Below are positions 1 through 5,247 of a stretch of 5,247 nt of DNA, piece by piece. The DNA lies in NCBI GenBank assembly GCA_902795555.1, contig CADBLV010000377.1:1-5247 (forward strand). The letters are read 5' to 3'. The translations under genes were made by a program, and so were the position numbers. This DNA is from an uncultured Eubacteriales bacterium. GTDB lineage: Bacteria; Bacillota_A; Clostridia; Christensenellales; Aristaeellaceae. Position 1 is the first letter of the stretch, and every line of letters begins with the position of its first letter. Below the pieces are notes generated by a model, which saw nothing but the letters and a program-made list of their open reading frames with translations, was not told the origin of the DNA and ran no database searches.

Positions 1-1086
1 CGGGATGTCGAAAGCATTGTGCGCGATCTCGTGGAGAACGCCGTGCGGATGGTTCGGCGGGAGCACCAGGAAAAGGTGATGCCCCGGGCGAGGGTGCTGG
101 CCGAAGACCGACTGGCGGAAATGCTGATTCATCCTCAGAAAAAAGCCGCCTCCAATCCGCTGGATTTCCTGCTCGGAAAGCAGAAGGAGCAGCAGCCCTC
201 CTCCGAGGAAACGACCGCATTGGCCCGCAAAAAGGAGGACGTGCGGCAGCAGCTGATGCGGGGCGAACTGGAGGAGAACGAACTGGAAATCGAGGTTGAG
301 GAGGAAGCCCCGACGCTGGAAGTCGGCGGAAACAGCATCAGCCTGGGGGATATGATGGGCAACATGATGCCCAGGCGGACCCGGATGCGCCATGTGAAGG
401 TTCGGGAAGCCCGGAAGATTCTCACCGACGAGGAAGCCTCCAAGCTGATTGACAACGACGCGGTTCAGGAGGAAGCGATCCGCCGGACGGAACAGGACGG
501 GATTGTTTTCATCGACGAGATTGACAAAATCGCGGGATCAAGCCAGGGCCACGGGCCGGACGTTTCGCGGGAAGGCGTTCAGCGGGATATCCTGCCGATT
601 GTCGAAGGATGCACGGTGAACACCAAATACGGCGCCGTATCTACGGATCACATGCTCTTTATCGCCGCGGGCGCTTTCCATGTTTCCAAGATTTCCGACC
701 TGATTCCCGAACTGCAGGGCCGATTCCCAGTGCATGTGAAACTGAATCCTCTGACCGTTGAGGATTTTAGGAAGATTCTGACTGTGCCGGACAACGCACT
801 GACCAAACAATACAAGGCGCTGCTGGAAGTGGACAAAGTTTTGCTGACTTTTGAGGACAGCGCCATTGAAGCCATCGCGCAGGCCGCGCGAAACGCCAAT
901 GACAACGCGGAGGACATCGGAGCCCGCCGGCTGCACGCGATTTTCGAGCAGCTGCTGGAGGACATCAGCTTCAACGCCGGGGACGAAAACATGCCGCCAT
1001 TCGCGCTGACGATTGACGGAAATTATGTGAATGAACACCTGAAGGGTGAAAACAAACCCATGGATCTGAACAAATACATTCTCTGA
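1..1086 (+). CDS. hslU: HslU (ClpY), ATPase subunit of the HslUV protease, 5'-truncated by the window
   Basis: This is the AAA+ unfoldase that feeds substrates into the HslV (ClpQ) peptidase in the cytoplasm. The frame is open from base 1 with no start; 361 residues are visible. By comparison with E. coli HslU (443 aa, from memory) about 93 N-terminal residues are missing, including Walker A and the GYVG pore loop, which would end just before the first visible residues RDVESIVRDL. The charged, less conserved I-domain spans roughly window residues 17-150. Walker B is GIVFIDEID (167-175, acidic pair D172/E173), followed by GPDVSREGVQRD. The arginine-finger segment PELQGRF has R241, and the sensor-2 segment IGARRLH has R309/R310. 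The C-terminus DLNKYIL matches the family's conserved tail that inserts into HslV, so the 3' end is intact. A GTG at 19 lies inside the conserved region and is not the start. hslV is probably just upstream, outside the window. Confidence 0.96.
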   Translation, partial: RDVESIVRDLVENAVRMVRREHQEKVMPRARVLAEDRLAEMLIHPQKKAASNPLDFLLGKQKEQQPSSEETTALARKKEDVRQQLMRGELEENELEIEVEEEAPTLEVGGNSISLGDMMGNMMPRRTRMRHVKVREARKILTDEEASKLIDNDAVQEEAIRRTEQDGIVFIDEIDKIAGSSQGHGPDVSREGVQRDILPIVEGCTVNTKYGAVSTDHMLFIAAGAFHVSKISDLIPELQGRFPVHVKLNPLTVEDFRKILTVPDNALTKQYKALLEVDKVLLTFEDSAIEAIAQAARNANDNAEDIGARRLHAIFEQLLEDISFNAGDENMPPFALTIDGNYVNEHLKGENKPMDLNKYIL

Positions 1087-1104
1087 CGAAAGGGAGAGGA
1101 CAAG

Positions 1105-1914
1105 ATGATTCAGAAGATCGGACTGATCGGAACGGGCAACATGGGTTCGGCCGTTCTGCGGGGCATCATCGACGCCGAATATGTCAAGCAATCCCAGGTG
1201 ATCGCCTTTGACGCCAGCGCCCGACGGCTGCGGGAAATCGGAACGGATTTACCCGGAATCTCTCTGGCGAACGACTGTCTGGAAGTGGCGGAAACCGCGG
1301 ATCTGATCATTCTGGCGGTGAAACCCAATTATATCCGGGAAGTGATTGACGAAATCCGGCCCGCTTTGCAGGGAAAAGCCGTGCTGAGCATTGCCGCGGG
1401 ATGGACGACGAGAATGCTGGAGGAGGCTCTGCGGGGATCCGGGGCGACCTACATGCGCGTGATGCCCAATACGCCGGCGCTGGTGGGAGAGGGCATGACC
1501 GCCCTGTGCGACGAAACCACCTTCAGCCGGGAAGATTTCGACTTTGCCAAGGGCATTTTTGAATCCGTGGGCAAGACCCGGGTGCTTCCGGAACGGCTGT
1601 TTGACGGGGTGACCGCCATCAGCGGCAGCTCCCCGGCTTATGTCTATATGATGATCGAAGCCATGGCCGACGCCGGCGTCCGGGAGGGATTGCCCCGCAC
1701 CTATGCCTACGAAATGGCGGCGCAGAGCGTTCTGGGTTCCGCACTGATGGTGCTCTCTTCGGGGACGCATCCGGCCGCTTTGAAAGACGCGGTGTGCTCT
1801 CCGGGAGGAACCACCATCGAAGCTGTGGCCGCGCTGGAAAAAGCCGGGTTCCGTTCCGCCATCATGGAAGCCATGAAGGCCTGCGCGGACAAGAGCCGGG
1901 AAATGTCGAAATGA
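1105..1914 (+). CDS. proC: Pyrroline-5-carboxylate reductase
   Basis: Catalyses the last step of proline synthesis, NAD(P)H-dependent reduction of 1-pyrroline-5-carboxylate to L-proline, in the cytoplasm. The 269-residue product has the usual family length. The N-terminal Rossmann fold shows the nucleotide-binding GTGNMG (residues 9-14) and AVKPN (71-75). The family segment RVMPNTPALVGEG lies at 118-130. The C-terminal helical dimerisation and substrate domain carries SGSSPAY (173-179) and SPGGTTIEA (232-240), the latter part of the family signature. The ATG at 1105 is preceded by AGGGAGAGG with suitable spacing, and the glycine motif falls where expected, which supports this start. It follows hslU by 18 nt and precedes rnhA by 11 nt, so co-transcription is likely. 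Proline synthesis has no evident functional link to either neighbour. Nothing looks broken. Confidence 0.96.
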   Translation: MIQKIGLIGTGNMGSAVLRGIIDAEYVKQSQVIAFDASARRLREIGTDLPGISLANDCLEVAETADLIILAVKPNYIREVIDEIRPALQGKAVLSIAAGWTTRMLEEALRGSGATYMRVMPNTPALVGEGMTALCDETTFSREDFDFAKGIFESVGKTRVLPERLFDGVTAISGSSPAYVYMMIEAMADAGVREGLPRTYAYEMAAQSVLGSALMVLSSGTHPAALKDAVCSPGGTTIEAVAALEKAGFRSAIMEAMKACADKSREMSK

Positions 1915-1925
1915 GGAAGATCTGA

Positions 1926-2432
1926 ATGGCAGACAACCTGAAGAAAGTGAATATTTACACCGACGGCGCATGCAGCGGCAACCCGGGCCCGGGAGGATGG
2001 GGGGCGATTCTGGAATTCGGCCCCCATCGGAAAGAAATCAGCGGCTATATGGCGGGAACCACCAACAACCGGATGGAACTGTTTGCTGCCATCAGCGCGC
2101 TGGGCGCCCTGAAGGAGCCATGCGAGGTGACGCTGTATTCAGACAGCGCCTACCTTGTGAGGGCTTTTACGGAAGGCTGGCTTGCCAAATGGCTGAAGAA
2201 CGGATGGAAAAACAGCGAGGGAAAAAAGGTCGAGAACCAGGACCTGTGGTTTATTCTTTCGGCCCAGACGCGGAAGCATCGAGTGACCTTTGTGAAGGTG
2301 AAGGGTCATGCCGATCATCCGGAGAACAACCGATGCGACGCGCTGGCCCGGGCCGCGATTGAAGAATATCAGAAGACCTATGGAGAGCAGGAACAGAATC
2401 CGGAGGAATCCGCTCCCCAGACGCAGGGGTAA
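1926..2432 (+). CDS. rnhA: Ribonuclease HI
   Basis: Cleaves the RNA strand of RNA-DNA hybrids (R-loops, primer remnants) in the cytoplasm using two metal ions. All expected active-site residues are visible: D13 in [17 protein letters not shown]51 in NNRMEL, D73 in SDSAYL, H128 in KGHADHP and D138 in NNRCDALA. These correspond to E. coli D10, E48, D70, H124 and D134. The basic protrusion (handle) that aids hybrid binding is present (residues about 85-108, with WLKNGWK and [10 protein letters not shown]), so this is the canonical E. coli-like form. The 168 residues slightly exceed the usual 150-160 because of a polar, Glu/Gln-rich tail (about 147-168). The ATG has an AGGAAG ribosome binding site at 1914-1919, overlapping the proC stop. 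It is the last gene before a strong terminator. Confidence 0.96.
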   Translation: MADNLKKVNIYTDGACSGNPGPGGWGAILEFGPHRKEISGYMAGTTNNRMELFAAISALGALKEPCEVTLYSDSAYLVRAFTEGWLAKWLKNGWKNSEGKKVENQDLWFILSAQTRKHRVTFVKVKGHADHPENNRCDALARAAIEEYQKTYGEQEQNPEESAPQTQG

Positions 2433-2451
2433 AAACGAACAAAGTATGGAC

Positions 2452-2487
2452 GCGCATCATTGCCGGAAGGCGGGGATGCGCTTTTTT
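2452..2487 (+). terminator. Intrinsic terminator after rnhA
   Basis: A 7-bp perfect stem GCGCATC (2452-2458) / GATGCGC (2475-2481) is followed at once by six T (2482-2487). Inside it, after an A/G mismatch and two T-G pairs, GCC (2462-2464) pairs with GGC (2469-2471) around a GGAA tetraloop of GNRA type. It lies 20 nt after the rnhA stop and should end the hslU-proC-rnhA transcript. Confidence 0.9.
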
Positions 2488-2503
2488 CAGGTGTATTTCT
2501 CCG

Positions 2504-2548
2504 AATAAAAAATAAAGAGTTGACAACGGTTGATTAAGACGTTATAAT
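2504..2548 (+). promoter_or_regulatory. Consensus sigma-A/sigma-70 promoter for glmM, with an A-rich upstream tract
   Basis: The -35 TTGACA is at 2520-2525 and the -10 TATAAT at 2543-2548. Both are perfect matches and are separated by the ideal 17 bp. A run of almost only A and T at 2504-2516 sits directly upstream of the -35 and resembles an UP element. The start of transcription is expected near G2555, which gives a leader of about 64 nt before glmM. By consensus this should be a strong promoter unless the overlapping palindrome reduces it. Confidence 0.9.
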
Positions 2549-2584
2549 ACAACTGTTTCAACCGGAAACAGTTGTTGTTTTTTT
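2549..2584 (+). terminator. Terminator-like palindrome overlapping the glmM transcription start
   Basis: An 11-bp perfect inverted repeat (ACAACTGTTTC at 2549-2559 with its complement at 2565-2575) closes a 5-nt loop, AACCG. Two bases later comes a run of seven T (2578-2584). It begins on the base after the -10 hexamer. Seen as RNA in a read-through transcript it has the form of an intrinsic terminator, though AT-rich (4 of 11 pairs are GC). RNA begun at about 2555 would keep only the inner 5 bp. Seen as DNA it could be the operator of a dimeric repressor. The structure is plain; which function it has is inference. Confidence 0.55.
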
Positions 2585-2605
2585 CGGATTGCATTGAAAG
2601 AATAC

Positions 2606-2611
2606 AGGAGG
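2606..2611 (+). promoter_or_regulatory. Ribosome binding site fixing the glmM start
   Basis: A perfect AGGAGG lies 7 nt before the ATG at 2619. A TTG at 2613, in the same frame two codons earlier, is only 1 nt from this site and cannot be served by it. Translation therefore starts at 2619 (MGKYFGTDG). Confidence 0.9.
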
Positions 2612-2618
2612 ATTGATC

Positions 2619-3983
2619 ATGGGTAAATACTTTGGCACGGACGGATTCCGGGGGAAGGCAGGGGTGGACCTGACCGCCGAGCATGCTTTCAAGATCGGAC
2701 GGTATCTGGGGTGGCATTACCGCGGGCAGCACACTTCGGGAAAGGCCAGGATCGTGATCGGGAAAGATACACGGCGGTCTTCCTATATGTATGAATCCGC
2801 GCTGGCCGCGGGCATTACCTCCTCCGGGACGGACGCCTATCTGCTGCACGTGACAACCACACCGTGCGTCAGCTATATCACGCGAACCGAGGGATTCGAC
2901 TGCGGTGTGATGATCAGCGCGAGCCACAATCCCTTCGGAGACAACGGCATTAAACTGCTGAACGGCATGGGCGAGAAGATGGAGGACGAGATTCAGAACG
3001 CGATTGAAAGCTACATCGACGGAAAAATCGAGGAACTGCCCTATGCCAGCGGAGACGAAATCGGATGCACGGTGGACTTCTATACCGGACGAAACCGATA
3101 CATCGGATATCTGACCAATCTGGCCACCCGGCCCTTTGATGACCACCGGGTGGCGCTGGACTGCTCCAACGGTTCCAGCTGGATGATCGGACCGGCGGTT
3201 TTCAACGCGCTGGGAGCGAAAACCTATGTGATCAACGCGCAGCCGGACGGCGTGAACATCAATCTCAACTGCGGCAGCACGCATATCCAGGGCCTGTGCG
3301 ACTATGTGCGGGAGAACAAGCTGGACGTTGGTTTCGCTTTTGACGGGGACGCGGATCGCTGCCTGGCCGTGGACGAAAAAGGCCAGGAGGTGAACGGCGA
3401 CAAGATTATGTATATCTGCGCAAAGTACCTCAAGAGCAAGGGCCAGCTGCCCAGCAACACGGTTGTGACCACGATTATGAGCAATTTCGGCCTTTACAAG
3501 GCGCTGGACGCGGCGGGAATCAACTATGAGAAGACCGCGGTCGGCGACCGATATGTTTATGAGAACATGAAGGCTTATTCCCACCTGATCGGCGGAGAGC
3601 AGAGCGGACATATCATATTCCGCAAGCACGCCCGGACCGGAGACGGACTGATTACCGCGATCATGCTGATGGGCGTGATGATTGACACGCAGCTGCCGCT
3701 GAGCGTATTGGCGGAGGGATGCCGGATGTATCCTCAGGTGCTGAAGAACGTGGTCGTGGACGACAAGGACGGGACGCTGGCGGAACAGGCCGTGATGGAC
3801 ACCGTGAGCGCCTGCACGGAAGCCCTGGGAGACAGCGGCAGAGTGCTGCTCCGGAAGAGCGGAACCGAGCCTGTGCTCCGCGTCATGGCGGAAGCCGGGA
3901 GCAAGGAAGAATGCGAAAAGAACGTGGACGCGATTATCGACGCCATGGCCAGGAGCGGCCATCTGATTGAGGTGAAAAAGTGA
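2619..3983 (+). CDS. glmM: Phosphoglucosamine mutase
   Basis: Converts glucosamine-6-phosphate to glucosamine-1-phosphate on the route to UDP-GlcNAc for peptidoglycan; cytoplasmic, Mg-dependent, activated by phosphorylation of a serine. The 454-residue product is of family size (about 445-450). It starts with GTDGFRG (residues 6-12). ISASHNP (99-105) carries the phosphoserine S102, the same number as in E. coli. The metal loop DGDAD is at 242-246, the sugar-binding GGEQSGH at 325-331, and the phosphate-binding RKSGTEP at 412-418. The MYPQVLKNV segment separates GlmM from phosphomannomutase and phosphoglucomutase. It has its own consensus promoter and AGGAGG site. In many Bacillota glmM follows cdaA-cdaR; here it lies after a terminated unit ending in rnhA. 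Its TGA shares one base with the start of the next gene. Confidence 0.94.
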   Translation: MGKYFGTDGFRGKAGVDLTAEHAFKIGRYLGWHYRGQHTSGKARIVIGKDTRRSSYMYESALAAGITSSGTDAYLLHVTTTPCVSYITRTEGFDCGVMISASHNPFGDNGIKLLNGMGEKMEDEIQNAIESYIDGKIEELPYASGDEIGCTVDFYTGRNRYIGYLTNLATRPFDDHRVALDCSNGSSWMIGPAVFNALGAKTYVINAQPDGVNINLNCGSTHIQGLCDYVRENKLDVGFAFDGDADRCLAVDEKGQEVNGDKIMYICAKYLKSKGQLPSNTVVTTIMSNFGLYKALDAAGINYEKTAVGDRYVYENMKAYSHLIGGEQSGHIIFRKHARTGDGLITAIMLMGVMIDTQLPLSVLAEGCRMYPQVLKNVVVDDKDGTLAEQAVMDTVSACTEALGDSGRVLLRKSGTEPVLRVMAEAGSKEECEKNVDAIIDAMARSGHLIEVKK

Positions 3984-4642
3984 TGCTGAAAACAAAGGAT
4001 TTATTTGACCTGACCCATACCCGGGCGGCGGAAATGCTCGAAAAATATGAATATCCCTGGGAAGCGCTGAAAGCCATTAAGGAAACCATTCTGGCGATCG
4101 GTCCGACGCTGCCGGAAGAAGAATTTGACAAGGTTGGAGAGGACGTATGGATCGCGAAGGACGCGAAGATCTATCCCAACAACTATATCGGCGGACCCTG
4201 CATCATCGGACATGAAACGGAAGTGCGGCCCGGGGCCTTTATCCGGGGCAGCGCGCTGGTCGGCGATCATTGCGTCGTCGGCAACAGCACGGAACTGAAA
4301 AACGTGATTCTGTTTGACAATGTTCAGGTTCCCCATTATAACTATGTGGGGGACAGCATCCTGGGCTACAAGAGCCACATGGGCGCCGGCAGCATTACCT
4401 CCAACGTGAAAAGCGACAAAAAGCTCGTTGTGATCAAAGACGGGGATGAGAAGAAGGAAACCGGGATGAAGAAGATCGGCGCCATGCTGGGAGACCGGGT
4501 CGAGGTCGGATGCAACAGCGTGCTGAACCCCGGAACGATCATCGGACGGGATTCCAATGTTTATCCCACATCCTGCGTGCGGGGGACCATTCCGGAAGGC
4601 TGCATCTGGAAAAACAGCGGAAAGATCGTGAAGAAAAAATAA
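3983..4642 (+). CDS. Stand-alone left-handed beta-helix acetyltransferase, similar to the C-terminal half of GlmU
   Basis: The protein has 219 residues: a helical N-terminus (about 1-50, with DLFDLTHTRAAEML), then hexapeptide repeats (about 51-210) forming a left-handed beta-helix, with a basic end. It lacks the N-terminal uridylyltransferase domain and GXGTRM-type loop of full GlmU. ELK (104-106) and PHYNYVGDS (117-125) align without gaps to the GlmU acetyltransferase site, giving K106, H118 and Y121 for E. coli K351, H363 and Y366; N141 and K147 match N386 and K392. The block also resembles the acetyltransferase domain of archaeal sugar-1-phosphate nucleotidylyltransferases. Such proteins are often labelled UDP-GlcNAc pyrophosphorylase, which the domain content does not support. 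The ATG overlaps the glmM TGA by one base; GAGGTG at 3969-3974 is the ribosome binding site. The in-frame GTG at 3980 is less likely. Acetylation of GlcN-1-P made by GlmM is inferred; another hexapeptide substrate is possible. Confidence 0.85.
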   Translation: MLKTKDLFDLTHTRAAEMLEKYEYPWEALKAIKETILAIGPTLPEEEFDKVGEDVWIAKDAKIYPNNYIGGPCIIGHETEVRPGAFIRGSALVGDHCVVGNSTELKNVILFDNVQVPHYNYVGDSILGYKSHMGAGSITSNVKSDKKLVVIKDGDEKKETGMKKIGAMLGDRVEVGCNSVLNPGTIIGRDSNVYPTSCVRGTIPEGCIWKNSGKIVKKK

Positions 4643-4743
4643 GCAACGGAATCAAAACCTGAAAACGGAATTAACAGAAACAGAAATCTCAAAGCGGATT
4701 CGGGAACCGTGAAACAACATCAAATCATGTCAAGGGGGACAGA
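4643..4743 (+). other. A-rich leader between the acetyltransferase gene and nagB
   Basis: These 101 nt are A-rich and T-poor, unlike the flanking genes. I find no intrinsic terminator and no convincing -35/-10 pair, so nagB is probably reached by read-through from the glmM promoter or by a weak promoter. AACGGAAT occurs twice, at 4645-4652 and 4664-4671. An AAGGGGG ribosome binding site for nagB lies at 4732-4738. Confidence 0.6.
4660..4673 (+). promoter_or_regulatory. Possible cre-like (CcpA) site ahead of nagB
   Basis: TGAAAACGGAATTA agrees with the Bacillota catabolite-responsive element TGWAANCGNTNWCA at 9 of 11 defined positions. The left half is good; the right half misses the T and the C. 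A partial match in A-rich DNA can arise by chance. It is listed because nagB is a common target of carbon control in Bacillota. Confidence 0.22.
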
Positions 4744-5247
4744 ATGATGAAGGTTATCGTTGTTAAGGATTATGAGGAAGGCGCGAAGAAGGCGGCCGAC
4801 ATTCTGGAGAAGATCGTCCGGGAGAAGCCGGACTGCACGCTGGGGCTGGCGACCGGAAGCAGCCCTGTGGGGATGTATCGGGAACTGGCACGCCGATGCC
4901 GGGAGGAAGGACTTGACTTCAGCCGGGTGCACAGCGTGAATCTGGATGAATATGTGGGGCTGGACGGAAGCCATGATCAGAGCTACCGCTATTTCATGAA
5001 CGACAATCTGTTCAACCACATCAACATCGACAAGGCCAACACCTATGTGGCCAAAGGAACCGGCGACATCGCGGCCAACCTGAAGGAGTTCAACGACATC
5101 CTGGACCGGACGGAGATTGAGATCCAGGTGCTGGGCGTCGGCCCGGACGGCCATCTGGGCTTTAATGAACCCGGGGATACCCTGTTTGACGGAGCCCACG
5201 AGGAAACCCTCGACGAAAGCACCATCGAGGCCAACAAGCGCTTTTTC
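4744..5247 (+). CDS. nagB: Glucosamine-6-phosphate deaminase, 3'-truncated by the window
   Basis: Interconverts glucosamine-6-phosphate and fructose-6-phosphate plus ammonia in the cytoplasm, normally in amino-sugar breakdown. The frame runs open to the last base: 168 residues are visible of about 240-266 expected. LGLATGSSPVGMY (33-45) is the sugar-phosphate binding loop. NLDEY (66-70) carries D68, matching catalytic E. coli D72. GVGPDGHLGFNEPG (131-144) carries D135, H137 and E142, matching D141, H143 and E148. This motif set separates it from 6-phosphogluconolactonase, which shares the fold. AAGGGGG (4732-4738) is 5 nt from the ATG at 4744 and 8 nt from a second ATG at 4747. Either could be used; the protein differs by one Met. 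It follows the acetyltransferase gene by 101 nt, and nagA may lie beyond the window, which cannot be seen here. Confidence 0.94.
   Translation, partial: MMKVIVVKDYEEGAKKAADILEKIVREKPDCTLGLATGSSPVGMYRELARRCREEGLDFSRVHSVNLDEYVGLDGSHDQSYRYFMNDNLFNHINIDKANTYVAKGTGDIAANLKEFNDILDRTEIEIQVLGVGPDGHLGFNEPGDTLFDGAHEETLDESTIEANKRFF

Noticed and set aside
538..1971. Minus-strand open frames of 217 codons (538-1191) and 240 codons (1249-1971) opposite hslU and proC.
   Set aside because: Both lie opposite conserved genes, run across gene boundaries, and show no family motif or good ribosome binding site; they are shadows.
1970..2508. Plus-strand open frames of 130 codons (1970-2362) and 66 codons (2308-2508) overlapping rnhA.
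   Set aside because: They are out-of-frame readings of rnhA; the second also runs through the terminator, and neither has a supporting motif.
2433..2618. Possible riboswitch or glmS-type ribozyme in front of glmM.
   Set aside because: The transcribed leader is only about 64 nt and is filled by the small hairpin, T tract and ribosome binding site; it is too short for a known class and no such core is visible.
2487..3995. A 502-codon open frame on the minus strand covering the whole of glmM and its promoter region.
   Set aside because: The plus strand encodes GlmM with every family motif intact. The reverse frame has no recognisable motif, runs through the promoter region and terminator edge, and is best explained as a by-product of glmM codon use.
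4694..4730. Weak hairpins in the nagB leader: CGG/CCG with internal mismatches (about 4695-4709) and ACAT/ATGT (4717-4730).
   Set aside because: Stems of three to four pairs with no T tract are too weak to call a terminator or riboswitch.
4727..4747. A six-codon frame ATG...TGA whose stop overlaps the nagB start, which could be a leader peptide.
   Set aside because: There is no ribosome binding site before its ATG, and its codons include the nagB ribosome binding site itself. Chance is the simpler account.

Overview
The window reads as a compact, all-forward stretch of a bacterial chromosome with moderately high GC. Purine-rich AGGAGG-type ribosome binding sites, a consensus sigma-A promoter and the gene families point to a Bacillota/Clostridia-type organism. 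That placement is inferred from style and content; no rRNA or other marker is present. I see no mobile element, CRISPR array, tRNA or rRNA.

Layout: (1) Positions 1-2432 hold three closely spaced genes: the 3' part of hslU (ATPase of the HslUV protease), proC (proline biosynthesis) and rnhA (RNase HI). Gaps are 18 and 11 nt, so they are probably one operon. It ends in a clear intrinsic terminator at 2452-2487. (2) Positions 2488-2618 are a short control region: an A-rich tract, a promoter with perfect -35 and -10 hexamers 17 bp apart, then an 11-bp perfect palindrome with a 7-T tract placed exactly where transcription should start. (3) Positions 2619-5247 form an amino-sugar module: glmM, a one-domain left-handed beta-helix acetyltransferase whose start codon overlaps the glmM stop, a 101-nt A-rich leader, and nagB, which is cut by the window end.

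The last three genes act around glucosamine-6-phosphate. GlmM moves it toward cell wall precursors as GlcN-1-P. The hexapeptide protein looks like the acetyltransferase half of GlmU and could acetylate GlcN-1-P. NagB interconverts GlcN-6-P and fructose-6-P plus ammonia. The most interesting points are the palindrome on the transcription start, which could terminate read-through RNA while sparing RNA made from the promoter itself, and the GlmU-half protein coupled to glmM. I did not find a wholly new system; most of the window is ordinary housekeeping sequence.
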